From positions 1,922,001-1,986,000 of the forward strand of contig NZ_RPDH01000002.1 in the NCBI RefSeq assembly GCF_003813775.1: a stretch of DNA of 64,000 bases, given 5' to 3'. Source of the stretch: Chitinophaga lutea (GTDB taxonomy: Bacteria > Bacteroidota > Bacteroidia > Chitinophagales > Chitinophagaceae). How positions within the stretch are numbered: position 1 is the stretch's first letter; every line of letters begins with the position of its first letter. A program made the position numbers and the translations under genes. Under the pieces are notes generated by a model, which did no database searches, had not been told where the DNA came from, and worked only from the letters and a program-made list of their open reading frames with translations. Positions 43,639 to 52,590 of this stretch are shown here, in pieces.

Positions 43639-44439
43639 TTACGGATTTGGGGGCAGACTTTTACCGGTATGCTGCCAGGAATATCCTTTTACCTGGCTGA
43701 AAGCCATCAGGCTGCTGCTTTTGCGGGTGTGGATCTGTACCCCGGAGAAATGCCGCCCGTACTTCATGGCGAAAAATACGGCGCCCAGCGTGGGCGCGTC
43801 CGCATCGGCATACTGCAACTGTACCTCACGCGCCTTCCCCAGCCGGAACCCTTTGAAGCTGCCCTGGTAATACTCATTGCGGCTGAGTATGGAAGTGCCC
43901 GAAGGGTCGAACAGGTAATGGAATTCCGCACCGTACAGGGCGATCTCGTTGGGCGCCAGCGCGGGCATGAGCCAGACGGAGACGGTTTTATCGCGGTGAT
44001 ACCGCACGAACTTGTTGAACTTCACATACGACTTGCCCAGCACAAACCCTGCTTCGCGGTAGGCCAGCCCGATGGCGCGCGACACGGCGTTGAGCATCAC
44101 CGTATCCGGCGGGTCGCACACCACATCGACACTGTCCGGCCGCCATATCTTGTAATGCAGCACTACATCGTACCGCCCGTCCTTATACTTGCCGAAGATG
44201 CCGTTCCACAGGCTGTCGTCCCCTTTGTAACAAAACCATTCACGCCCCATGCGGCCGAGCTCCTCCCAGCTCACGGTGGTCACCATTTCAGAGAGGCGCC
44301 AGGCAACGGTGTCGTAATCCACCATCCAGCGGGCGGTTTCGAGTTTACTGTTGAAAGAGGACAGCGGGAACGGCGCAGGCTTTTGCGCGTACAATGTTTG
44401 CACAAACAGCAGTGCAGCTATCAGGCAGGTGCATTTCAT
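43639..44439 (-). CDS. Secreted protein of unknown function
   Basis: 266 residues with a signal peptide (MKCTCLIAALLFVQTLYAQ). The mature protein has motifs DYDTVAWRLSEMVTTV, WEELGRMGREWFCYKG and RYDVVLHYKIWRPDSVDVVCDPPD, then a basic aromatic segment KFNKFVRYHRDKTVSVWLMPA. It ends SWQHTGKSLPPNP. No known domain is recognised. It is the only gene on its strand between the peptidase gene (147 bases downstream) and a divergent DUF4142 lipoprotein. Probably periplasmic or outer-membrane associated. Confidence 0.6.
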   Translation of the reverse strand: MKCTCLIAALLFVQTLYAQKPAPFPLSSFNSKLETARWMVDYDTVAWRLSEMVTTVSWEELGRMGREWFCYKGDDSLWNGIFGKYKDGRYDVVLHYKIWRPDSVDVVCDPPDTVMLNAVSRAIGLAYREAGFVLGKSYVKFNKFVRYHRDKTVSVWLMPALAPNEIALYGAEFHYLFDPSGTSILSRNEYYQGSFKGFRLGKAREVQLQYADADAPTLGAVFFAMKYGRHFSGVQIHTRKSSSLMAFSQVKGYSWQHTGKSLPPNP

Positions 44440-44590
44440 AGGACAGGGCGGTAATTCCTCATAAATATAGTGTTTTTATTTAATCTAATATACAATCCGT
44501 GCATACAATTCCCCATTTGGTCTGACAAACAGCTATATGCGGTTCGTGGCATACTATTTTCACTACAGTAGGAGCACCAAAACCATCCAC

Positions 44591-45187
44591 ATGAGAAAGA
44601 TATTATTGCCGCTCGCTTTTGCATGCCTTGCTGCCGTAGCCTGTAACAACCAGGCCAGCCGTAACGCACAGGACACACTCTCCGGAGAAGACACCGGGAT
44701 GACGAAAGACATGGCACAGGACGTAAACAAGGAAACATTCGAGAATGATTCAGTGCGCGGGGCTACCAATAATATTTCCAAGGCAGCGGAAGACGGGCTT
44801 TATGAAGTAAAACTGCTTTCAGACGGGCAGGCGAAAACCACCAACGCCGCCATCAAAAAAATGGCGGCGCACATGCTGAAAGCACACGAAAAACTGAACA
44901 AGGAACTGGCTGAGCTGACTGCTAAAAAAGGCATCACCATTCCTACGGTTTTAGAAGACAGCAAGATCAGGGATATTCAGCAGATCACCGACAAAACGGG
45001 TACTGATTTTGATAAAGCTTTTGTAGACGAATTAGTGGATAAACATGAAAAGGCTATCAACCTGTTTGAGAATACGGCCAACGATGCAACAGACCCGGAT
45101 ATCAAACAGCTGTTCACGAAAGCGATACCCGAATTGAAGGAACACCTGACAATGGCGAAGAAAGAACAGGAGAAGCTGAAAAAATAA
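44591..45187 (+). CDS. DUF4142 lipoprotein
   Basis: 198 residues from the ATG at 44591 with a lipoprotein signal (MRKILLPLAFACLAAVACNN). The mature part is helical with the DUF4142 pattern: AEDGLYEVKLLSDGQAKTTN, IKKMAAHMLKAHEKLNKELAELTAKKGI, FDKAFVDELVDKHEKAINLFENTAND and LPELKEHL-like endings. The fold is ferritin-like, but the family's function is not established; members are often stress-associated envelope proteins. Only 9 bases separate its stop from a TPP riboswitch aptamer. Confidence 0.85.
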   Translation: MRKILLPLAFACLAAVACNNQASRNAQDTLSGEDTGMTKDMAQDVNKETFENDSVRGATNNISKAAEDGLYEVKLLSDGQAKTTNAAIKKMAAHMLKAHEKLNKELAELTAKKGITIPTVLEDSKIRDIQQITDKTGTDFDKAFVDELVDKHEKAINLFENTANDATDPDIKQLFTKAIPELKEHLTMAKKEQEKLKK

Positions 45188-45196
45188 CTATTTCCG

Positions 45197-45282
45197 TCTT
45201 TTCTTCAAGGGTGGCAACTCAAAGCCTGAGATTAAACCTTTAGCACCTGATCCGGGTAATGCCGGCGAAGGAAATGAAAAGA
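45197..45282 (+). ncRNA. TPP riboswitch aptamer (thi-box), orphan
   Basis: All conserved thi-box words occur in order: GGGTGGC (45209-45215), CTGAGATT (45226-45233), AACCTTTAGCACCTGATC (45235-45252), GGGTAATGCCGGCGAAGGAA (45253-45272). P1 forms between TCTTTTC (45197-45203) and GAAAAGA (45276-45282). TPP aptamers bind thiamine pyrophosphate and usually repress thiamine synthesis or uptake genes. Here a terminator follows 12 bases later and the next gene is a GH43 glycosidase. No thiamine gene is visible anywhere in the window. Confidence 0.9.
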
Positions 45283-45293
45283 TTGGAATATAG

Positions 45294-45326
45294 CTCCGGC
45301 CTCTTAGGAGGCCGGAGTTTTTTTTA
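45294..45326 (+). terminator. Terminator directly after the TPP aptamer
   Basis: CTCCGGCCTC (45294-45303) pairs perfectly with GAGGCCGGAG (45308-45317) around TTAG, followed by nine T. It is probably the riboswitch expression platform. GCCGG in the aptamer (45261-45265) could pair with CCGGC of the terminator (45296-45300) as an antiterminator when TPP is absent; this is inference. Confidence 0.85.
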
Positions 45327-45355
45327 TTACTTTGGCAGAAACGTCTGCATTCCAC

Positions 45356-46351
45356 ATGAAAAATTTACTCCCCTTCCTGCTGTGTATCAGCATGATACAC
45401 CAGGCGGCCGCTCAGGCCACTTACACCAATCCGGTATTCGATCACGACTTCCCCGACCCGAATGTGCTCAAAGGCAAAGACGGGTACTTCTACGCCTACT
45501 CCACCCAGTCCGACTGGCGGCGCCAGAATGCGGGCGGTCCCTACATCATGCCCATCCTGCGTTCCAAAAACCTCGTGCAATGGGAACATGTGGGCGACGC
45601 CCTCTCCAAACGCCCCACCTGGAAAAAGGAAGGCGGCATCTGGGCCCCGGACGCACTGGTGTACCGCGGCAAGTACATGCTGTATTATTCGTTCTCCACC
45701 TGGGGCGATCCCAATCCCGGTGTGGGCATTGCCGTGAGCAACGACCCCAAAGGGCCGTTTGAAGACAAAGGCAAACTCTTTCTCAGCGAAGAAGTAGGCG
45801 TCAAAAATTCCATCGACGCCTTCGTGTATGAAGATAAAAACACGCCGTACATTTTCTGGGGCAGCTTCAAAGGCATTTACTGCGCGGAGCTGTCGAAAGA
45901 CGGCCTGCAGCGGAAAGGCGATACCATCCGCATCACCGGCGATAAGTACGAAGGCAGTTATGTCTACAAAAGAGGCGGCTACTACTATTACTTCGGCTCC
46001 GCCGGCAGCTGCTGCGAAGGCGCGAAAAGCACCTATCATGTGATGGTGGGCAGATCAACATCCATCAAAGGCCCTTATGTCGACAAAGCCGGCGTTCCGC
46101 TGCTGAACAACGGCGGCACGATGCTGCTGAAAGCCAATACGGGAGAAGAGGGCTTTCTCGGCCCCGGCCATAACGGCGATATCATCACCGATAAGAACGG
46201 CGATACCTGGATGTTGTACCATGCCTTCCACAAAAAGAACGATAAAAGAGGCCGTGTGATGCTGCTCGATAAAATCGAGTGGGTAGACGGCTGGCCTGTG
46301 ATCAAGGGGGCCGCGCCCAGCGTAGGGCCGCAACCCGCACCGGTATTCTGA
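45356..46351 (+). CDS. Glycoside hydrolase family 43 enzyme
   Basis: 331 residues from the ATG at 45356 with a signal peptide (MKNLLPFLLCISMIHQAAAQ). A five-bladed propeller hydrolase: TYTNPVFDHDFPDPNVLKG holds the catalytic base Asp, WAPDALVYRGKYMLYYS the second Asp, and YEGSYVYKRGGYYYYF the acid Glu. GHNGDIITDKNGDTWMLYH carries the conserved His. GH43 enzymes act on arabinan, arabinoxylan or xylan; the precise substrate is unclear. It converges on the susD-like gene and shares a terminator with it. It lies immediately downstream of the TPP riboswitch and terminator. Confidence 0.88.
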   Translation: MKNLLPFLLCISMIHQAAAQATYTNPVFDHDFPDPNVLKGKDGYFYAYSTQSDWRRQNAGGPYIMPILRSKNLVQWEHVGDALSKRPTWKKEGGIWAPDALVYRGKYMLYYSFSTWGDPNPGVGIAVSNDPKGPFEDKGKLFLSEEVGVKNSIDAFVYEDKNTPYIFWGSFKGIYCAELSKDGLQRKGDTIRITGDKYEGSYVYKRGGYYYYFGSAGSCCEGAKSTYHVMVGRSTSIKGPYVDKAGVPLLNNGGTMLLKANTGEEGFLGPGHNGDIITDKNGDTWMLYHAFHKKNDKRGRVMLLDKIEWVDGWPVIKGAAPSVGPQPAPVF

Positions 46352-46353
46352 TA

Positions 46354-46391
46354 AAAAAAGGGTGTATCAATAACTGATACACCCTTTTTGT
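46354..46391. terminator. Bidirectional terminator between GH43 and susD
   Basis: AAAGGGTGTATCA (46357-46369) pairs with TGATACACCCTTT (46375-46387) around ATAAC. An A-run and a T-run flank it, so it serves both convergent genes. Confidence 0.85.
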
Positions 46392-46411
46392 TTTTACGCC
46401 TTTCCTTCCCG

Positions 46412-48094
46412 TTAATATCCGTCGTTCTGCTTCAGGTTGTTGTTCCCCGAAATAGCCTGTGTAGGCACCGGGAAGCGGTTATAATGCCTGGCAGAAGGCT
46501 GATGGTCCCACCAGGTTTCCGTTGTAAATTTTTTCCAGCGTATCAGGTCTGTTCTGCGGCGGCCTTCGCCGAGGAACTCGATGCCCCATTCGCGGAGCAT
46601 GCGGTATTCGTCGAGGTTGGCGGCAGTCACCGGGTCGGGGTCTGCACCGCCGGTGAAGGCGCGTTTCCGCACGGGATTGATGAGCGCGGCAGCGCCGGCT
46701 TTATCGCCTTCGCGCAGCAGGCATTCGGCCAGCATGTATTGTATCTCCGTCAGGCGGATAGCGGGATTGTCCGCGCCCCAGCGCAGGCTTTTATCGGCAT
46801 TGTTCGGCACCGGTACCTTCACGAGGCGCACGCCGGTATTTTCTTCTCCTTCAGACATTTTTGAGGGCAGCACGTTTACGGAAGCATACCGTTTGCCGGG
46901 GCCTACTTCGGAAAAACGCCCCACCTGGTCTACGAACGTCAGCGGCAGGTTCTTGTATTCTTCGCCGCCGTTGATCACCGCACCGGAAGGCGTGAGGTGC
47001 GGGCCTACGATGAACATGCCTTCGTAGCGGCCACCGCCGAGGTATTTGTAAGGTTTTTTGCGGAGGTCCTGGTCGCTGAACTGCTCATAAGGCGAGCCCA
47101 GTTTGAAATCCGCCGTATACAGCTCCCCGGTCGGTTTGCGGGAAGGCTGCAGGTGGCTGCCGTTATTGTTGCCGCCGTCGATGTCGAAATACTTGTTGGT
47201 GTTGTAGTGATAAAAGTTCGCGTAGAACCAGTCGTATTGCAGCTTGTTGAATTCAGAGGGGATCGACCAGATGATCTCGGGCGATTTGTCGTTACTGAAA
47301 GCGTGCGGACCGTACCAGCTGGCATCCAGGCTGTATTCACCGTAGGTTTTGGCAAGGATGTCCTGGCAGAGTTTTTTGCATTCGGCGAACATCGGTTTGT
47401 TGATGTAGGCTTCCGCGTTGAAATAAAGCGTTGCCAGCAAGGTGGCCGCGGCGGCCTGGCGCAGTGCGCCTTCTTCCTTGTCGCCCGCTTTTTTCTTCGG
47501 CAGTTTTTCTATCGCGGTTTTGAGCAGCGTTTCGATGTGGGTGAACGTTTCGAGATCGGTGTTACGCGGCAGCGACTCCCCTTCCAGCGATTCGAACACG
47601 GGCAGCCCGCCGAAATAATCGAGGCCGCGCAGGTAGAAAAACGCGATGAGGGTATTGAGCTGGTTCAGGTGATCGTCTTTATCCGCCTGTGTGAGCGCAA
47701 ACTTCGTATAGTCGAGTTTCTCCAGGTCTTTTTTGGTATCGAGCGCCAGCGCCACGCCCATCAGCGTACCGCGCCAGGTGCCCCAAATCCAGCCGTCATC
47801 GGGCGTCCAGCGGTGGTAATGGTAGCGTTCGTTTTCGCCGCCGTTATACCAGTGGCGGCCTTTAGTGGTGATGGCAAAATGGTCGGCCGTATACTCCTGG
47901 AGGTTCCAGCGGTCGGCTCCCAGGTACCAGCGTGCGTGTGTGAACGGGCGGTAGAGTGCGGCCTTGATGTCTTTTTCGCTTTTGTAAAATGTTTCGGGCG
48001 TCACCTTGTCGTAAAACGTCTGGTCGAGTTTGGTGCAGCCTGCCGATAGTATGAATGCGGCGGTGAGAATGTATATGCCGAATATTTTTTTCAT
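46412..48094 (-). CDS. SusD/RagB-family nutrient-binding outer-membrane lipoprotein
   Basis: 560 residues with a lipoprotein signal (MKKIFGIYILTAAFILSAGC). SusD features: TFYDKVTPETFYKSEKDIKAALYRPF near the start, repeated TPR-like helices in the middle (LNTLIAFFYLRGLDYFGGLPVFE), and the C-terminal SusD signature RLTEIQYMLAECLLREGDKAGAAALINPVRKRAF followed by REWGIEFLGEGRRRTDLIRW. It sits on the cell surface as a lid on the SusC channel and captures glycans or glycan fragments. It starts 28 bases after susC. Confidence 0.93.
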   Translation of the reverse strand: MKKIFGIYILTAAFILSAGCTKLDQTFYDKVTPETFYKSEKDIKAALYRPFTHARWYLGADRWNLQEYTADHFAITTKGRHWYNGGENERYHYHRWTPDDGWIWGTWRGTLMGVALALDTKKDLEKLDYTKFALTQADKDDHLNQLNTLIAFFYLRGLDYFGGLPVFESLEGESLPRNTDLETFTHIETLLKTAIEKLPKKKAGDKEEGALRQAAAATLLATLYFNAEAYINKPMFAECKKLCQDILAKTYGEYSLDASWYGPHAFSNDKSPEIIWSIPSEFNKLQYDWFYANFYHYNTNKYFDIDGGNNNGSHLQPSRKPTGELYTADFKLGSPYEQFSDQDLRKKPYKYLGGGRYEGMFIVGPHLTPSGAVINGGEEYKNLPLTFVDQVGRFSEVGPGKRYASVNVLPSKMSEGEENTGVRLVKVPVPNNADKSLRWGADNPAIRLTEIQYMLAECLLREGDKAGAAALINPVRKRAFTGGADPDPVTAANLDEYRMLREWGIEFLGEGRRRTDLIRWKKFTTETWWDHQPSARHYNRFPVPTQAISGNNNLKQNDGY

Positions 48095-48122
48095 CAGTAC
48101 TTTTTTTGAATGGAAACCTTGT

Positions 48123-51100
48123 TTAGAAATTAGCCTGCAGGCCGAACATGAACGTGCGTGTTTCAGGATACACGTTCCTTTCTTCGAAGCCGGGTTCGAG
48201 CCCGTTGATGTTCACCTCGGGATCGAGCCCGCTGTATCTGGTGATCACGAACAGGTCGCGCACGGTGGCATACAAACGCAGGCCTTTCAGGGGTTTCACG
48301 GTTTGCTGGTTGAAAGTATAGCCGATGCTCAACGCATCGAGCTTCACGAAATTGCCCTTCTCCAGCCAGTAATCGGAGAGTTCCTTTTCCCCTTTGATGT
48401 TTTTGTGTTTGCCGTAGGCGTCGCGGAGCAGGTTCTGGCCTTTGACGTTGGGCAGGCTGTAATACATGTTGATCATGTTGAACACGTCATATCCCAGCCA
48501 GCTGCGCAGGTACACGGAAGCGTCGAAGTTTTTCCAGGTAACGGCGTGGTTCCACGACAGCATGATTTTAGGAATCGCGTTGCCGACGAAAGCTTTGTCT
48601 TCGATCTTCTTCGCCTGTTTGGTGACGTCGAACGGTTTGCCCGTTTTATCGTACAGCTGCCAGTTGCCTTCTTCGGTGAATCCGGCAAAGCGCCAGATGA
48701 AGAAGCGGCCGATGTCCTGGCCGGGGTAGAGTCTCACCGCCGTACCAGGACTACCGGGCGCCGGGAACGATTTACGGTCGGCGAACGTGAGGCCGCCGTT
48801 GAGCGTGCTCAGCGTGCTGCGGTTGCCGGAGGCTACGATGCCCGTGGTGTACGTCCAGTTGTCCGTTTTCACCGCGTTCCAGTTCAGTTCGAATTCGTAG
48901 CCTTTGTTTTCCATGCTGCCCACGTTCACCGATGTTTTGTCGTGAATGGCGGGCGGCTGGGAAACGCTCACGTCGTAAATCATGTCTTCCACCCGGCGTT
49001 TGTACAGGTCGAAGCGGCCGCTGAGGCGGTTATCAAACAATGCGAAATCCAGGCCGACGTTGTATTCTTTTTTGACTTCCCAGCGGATGTTGGGGTTCTG
49101 GTTGTGCAGCACGCCGTAGGTGCGGAGCCAGGTGCCGTCTACCAGCCACCAGGTATCCGCGCCGTACATTCTCGTGGCCACGTTGGCGTCGAAGCCTTCG
49201 TTACCGGTAGCGCCATAGCCGCCGCGCAGCTTCAGGTCGCTGACGATGCGGGAGCCTTTCAGGAACGATTCTTCAGACACGCGCCAGGCGGCCGAGATAC
49301 CGGGGAAATTGCCCCACTGGTTGCCTTTCGCGAATTTGGAGGAGCCTTCGTGCCGCAGCGAAGCGGTGAGCATGTAGCGGTCTTTGAAAGCATAATTCAC
49401 CCGCCCGAAAAATGCAATGAGTTTCACGGATGGATTCCTCCATGAGCCCATCCCGGCACGGCCATCGGCCAGCCAGGTACCTGTGCCCATATTGTTATCC
49501 TCCACCCCGTCTACCGGGAAGTTGGAGTTGTTGGCGTTGAAACCCTGCCCGTTGAAATCCTGGTAGGTATAACCACCTACGGCGCTGACGCGGTGCTGGC
49601 CGAAGGTTTTGTTGTAGTTCAGCGTCAGCTCCAGCGTACGGTCGTCCCAGCGTTTGTATTCCTGGCTGGCGTATCCGTCTACCTTATCGTTGCGCGAAAT
49701 GCGGTGCTGCGACGAGCGGTAGAAGTTGCGGTGCTCCGTATTGTTTTTGATGGCCACCATGCCGGAGGCATACAGGTCTTTGGTCAGATTGAGCTTCAGG
49801 GTGGTGCTGGCCAGCAGGTATTTGAACTGTCCCTCGTCTTTCCGCAGCTTCACTTCCGCCAGCGGGTTGAAATAATCGTAACCGCCCGTGAGCACGTTGT
49901 AACCCGTCACATCCGTAGCGTCGTACGGCGTTTCGGTGGGGTTCATCACCAGCGCCATGTTGAAAATATCGTTGTTGCCGAAACGGGCGTTGGCCTGCAT
50001 GTAACTGATGTTGGTGGCCAGTTCCGCGAACCCGTCGAGGAAGCGGAAGTTGGAGTTGATGCGGCCCGCCATTTCTTTCCTTTTGGATTCGATGGCAATG
50101 CCCACGGCGTCGCGGAGCATGAAGGAAGAATATACCTGCGCGTTTTCGGTGCCGCCGTTGAGGTTGAGCACATAACGCTGGCTGACGGGCGAAGGTGTGG
50201 TCACCACATCGTACCAGTCCGTCACATGACCGAGGTCGGTGCCGATCTTATTCGCCACGAACTCCCCTGCGCCGAGCGATTCAGGGCGTTTGCGAATGGT
50301 TTCGAGGAACACCTCGCTGGTGAAACCCACGTTCACCTGGCCGGCCTTCGCTTTTTTGGTGGTGATGAGGATAACGCCGCCGGAAGCCCTGGTACCGTAG
50401 ATGGCGGCGGCCGACGCATCGCGCAGCACGTTGATGGATTCGATGTCTTCTTTCACGACGGAGTTGATGCTGCCGCCGGGAATCCCGTCTATCACCACCA
50501 GCGGGCCCTGCGAGGCGTTGATGGAGTTAACGCCGCGCAACTGCAGGGAAATGGAGGCGTTCGGGTCGGTGCCGTTGGTGGAAACCACGCTCAGGCCGGG
50601 CACCTTGCCCTGGATGCCCATCAGCGGCGATACCGCGCCGGCAACCAGGTCTTTCTGGCCGAGTTTGGTCACCGCGCTGGTGAGATCCCGTTTATTCACG
50701 GTGCCGTAACCCACCACCACGATTTCGCCCAGCTCGGTGTTTTTGCTTTCGCTGAGGGTGACGTTGATGGTGGACTGTCCGTTGACGGCGATGCTCTGCG
50801 GGGCGTAGCCGATGTAGCTGAAGGTGAGGGTGGCCTTTTCATCCACGCGGATGGAGTACTCCCCCATTTCGTTGGTGACGGTGCCCGAGCGGGGCCCTAC
50901 CATGATGCTGACGCCCGGCAGCGGGTCGCCCTTGGCGTCCGTCACCTTGCCTTTTACCACGATAGTGCCTGCCGGCGCTTCGTCGCGCTTGATCACCACC
51001 AGGTTGTTTTCCAGCTGGCTGTAAATCAGGCCGGTGCCGGTCAGCATTTTTTTCAGCACGTCCATCACCGGCATATCGGTAGCGTCTACCGTTATTTTTA

Positions 51101-51338
51101 CATGTTCGTCCAGCACCTGGTTGCTGAATACGAAGCGGTACTGGCTTTTCCGCTCCACTTCTTTCAGCGCCCTGGTGAGTTTCGTATTCCGGAAATCGAC
51201 GCTGACCCTGTCCTGCGAATTCCCTTCGTACGCGATAACCTGCAATGTAGTGATGAGCAACAATACAATTGTCAGTTTCATAAGTAGAATCATTTTAAAC
51301 GCCCATTCGACGGGCAGTTTAATACGGGTGTTTTTCAT
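48123..51338 (-). CDS. SusC/RagA-family TonB-dependent transporter with STN signalling domain
   Basis: 1071 residues. Signal peptide at about 17-40 (LTIVLLLITTLQVIAYEG). An STN (secretin/TonB N-terminal) domain at about 48-100 (TRALKEVERKSQYRFVFSNQVL), a carboxypeptidase-regulatory-like domain at about 124-200 (VVKGKVTDAKGDPLPGVSIMVG), a plug with NVLRDASAAAIYGTRASGGVILITTKK, then a beta-barrel ending in Phe (FMFGLQANF). It imports glycan fragments across the outer membrane using TonB energy. The STN domain and the adjacent FecR and sigma genes indicate transcriptional signalling on substrate binding. Together with the SusD gene it forms the core of the locus. Confidence 0.95.
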   Translation of the reverse strand: MKNTRIKLPVEWAFKMILLMKLTIVLLLITTLQVIAYEGNSQDRVSVDFRNTKLTRALKEVERKSQYRFVFSNQVLDEHVKITVDATDMPVMDVLKKMLTGTGLIYSQLENNLVVIKRDEAPAGTIVVKGKVTDAKGDPLPGVSIMVGPRSGTVTNEMGEYSIRVDEKATLTFSYIGYAPQSIAVNGQSTINVTLSESKNTELGEIVVVGYGTVNKRDLTSAVTKLGQKDLVAGAVSPLMGIQGKVPGLSVVSTNGTDPNASISLQLRGVNSINASQGPLVVIDGIPGGSINSVVKEDIESINVLRDASAAAIYGTRASGGVILITTKKAKAGQVNVGFTSEVFLETIRKRPESLGAGEFVANKIGTDLGHVTDWYDVVTTPSPVSQRYVLNLNGGTENAQVYSSFMLRDAVGIAIESKRKEMAGRINSNFRFLDGFAELATNISYMQANARFGNNDIFNMALVMNPTETPYDATDVTGYNVLTGGYDYFNPLAEVKLRKDEGQFKYLLASTTLKLNLTKDLYASGMVAIKNNTEHRNFYRSSQHRISRNDKVDGYASQEYKRWDDRTLELTLNYNKTFGQHRVSAVGGYTYQDFNGQGFNANNSNFPVDGVEDNNMGTGTWLADGRAGMGSWRNPSVKLIAFFGRVNYAFKDRYMLTASLRHEGSSKFAKGNQWGNFPGISAAWRVSEESFLKGSRIVSDLKLRGGYGATGNEGFDANVATRMYGADTWWLVDGTWLRTYGVLHNQNPNIRWEVKKEYNVGLDFALFDNRLSGRFDLYKRRVEDMIYDVSVSQPPAIHDKTSVNVGSMENKGYEFELNWNAVKTDNWTYTTGIVASGNRSTLSTLNGGLTFADRKSFPAPGSPGTAVRLYPGQDIGRFFIWRFAGFTEEGNWQLYDKTGKPFDVTKQAKKIEDKAFVGNAIPKIMLSWNHAVTWKNFDASVYLRSWLGYDVFNMINMYYSLPNVKGQNLLRDAYGKHKNIKGEKELSDYWLEKGNFVKLDALSIGYTFNQQTVKPLKGLRLYATVRDLFVITRYSGLDPEVNINGLEPGFEERNVYPETRTFMFGLQANF

Positions 51339-51458
51339 ACCTTTAGTGTAGGTTTAAATGTTAGGAATACGGAGCCAACAGGGCATAGTGATCCTATGCA
51401 CCGGCTCGTGTTTTTAACCGGGAGCGGGCAGGTACCAGCTGCTCACTCCCTTTTTTAT

Positions 51459-52523
51459 TTACGGACGTTGCTGGCGGCGTGAATGCTGATTGCTGATTTT
51501 AACGGTTTTCCCTTCCATGCTGCAGGTAAACGGATAGGACGCCTGCAGCGCTTTCATAACCTGTACAATGTTTTCCTTTTCAAATGTGGCCGTAAAGCGG
51601 TATTGTTCTATTAATTCATCTTCGAATATGATGCGCACGTCGAACCATCGTTCCAGTTTTTCGCGCATGTCTGTAAAAGTTTCATCTTCAAACACCAGGC
51701 GGTTGTCTGACCAGGCGGTTTCTATATTGACGTTTTTCCGGTTGTAAGACAGGGGCAGGATGGCGGTAGCCTGCGGCTCTTTCTTTTTAGCGGCGGGCAG
51801 GGGCTCCAGGTCGCGGCTGATCACGAATTTCTCTTTCGGCCGCAGCACTTTCGAGCCGGCCGCATCGGGCAGCTGGATTTCCACTTTGCCGCAGATCAGC
51901 GAGGTTTCGCTTTTCTTTTCGCCGGGATAGGCTTTTACGTTGAACACGGTGCCCAGCACCCGCACGTCGTACCCTTCCGTTTTCACGACGAACGGCAGCG
52001 CCGCATCGTGTTCCACCTGGAAAAAGGCTTCTCCTTTCAGTTTCACGCTGCGGTTGTGGCGGCCGAACCCTTTTTCCACGGTCAGTTCCGAACCGGCGTT
52101 CAGTATCACCGAGGTACTGTCCGCCAGGCGAACGGTTTTCTTTTCCGCCATGGCCGTGGTATAGACCTGCGCCGTATCCGCCTGCTGCGCCAGCTGTTGC
52201 TGCGCTGCGGGGCGGAACAGGAAGAAGCCCGCCGTCCCTACCAGCAGTATTACCGCGGCGGCAGCCGCCCACATCCGCAGGGGCCTGCGGGGATTGATGG
52301 GCGTCACCACGGTTTCCATCACCGGCAATTCTTCCGCCGGCTCCTGCAGCATCAGGGAAATACCCATCACCAGCTCCTTGGCTTCCGCCACCGTGGCGGC
52401 TTCGGCGGGGCGCTCCAGCAGGTATCGCTCCCAGAAAGCCACATCGGCTTCGTTCCGGCGGAAACAATAGTTAATAAAGGAATCATTAATGACCAGTTCT
52501 TCAAGCTCAAAACGATCGGGCAT
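51459..52523 (-). CDS. FecR-family anti-sigma factor
   Basis: 354 residues. A cytoplasmic N-terminal part of about 85 residues (NDSFINYCFRRNEADVAFWERYL), one membrane helix at about 93-107 (MWAAAAAVILLVGTAGFFLF), then periplasmic FecR and DUF4974-type domains (VRLADSTSVILNAGSELTVEKGF, AYPGEKKSETSLICGKVEI, AWSDNRLVFEDETFTDMREKLERWFDVRI). It holds the ECF sigma factor and releases it on a signal from the SusC STN domain. It lies 67 bases after the sigma gene and 120 bases before susC. Confidence 0.93.
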   Translation of the reverse strand: MPDRFELEELVINDSFINYCFRRNEADVAFWERYLLERPAEAATVAEAKELVMGISLMLQEPAEELPVMETVVTPINPRRPLRMWAAAAAVILLVGTAGFFLFRPAAQQQLAQQADTAQVYTTAMAEKKTVRLADSTSVILNAGSELTVEKGFGRHNRSVKLKGEAFFQVEHDAALPFVVKTEGYDVRVLGTVFNVKAYPGEKKSETSLICGKVEIQLPDAAGSKVLRPKEKFVISRDLEPLPAAKKKEPQATAILPLSYNRKNVNIETAWSDNRLVFEDETFTDMREKLERWFDVRIIFEDELIEQYRFTATFEKENIVQVMKALQASYPFTCSMEGKTVKISNQHSRRQQRP

Positions 52524-52590
52524 ACGGCACCTGTTTCAGATATAGACGGATGCACATACCCGGTTTACCAACTTTTCATGAACTTTTTTT

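Noticed and set aside
49593..51287. A 564-codon open frame antisense to susC
   Set aside because: A shadow of the SusC gene. His/Val/Gly/Arg-rich with no recognisable domain.
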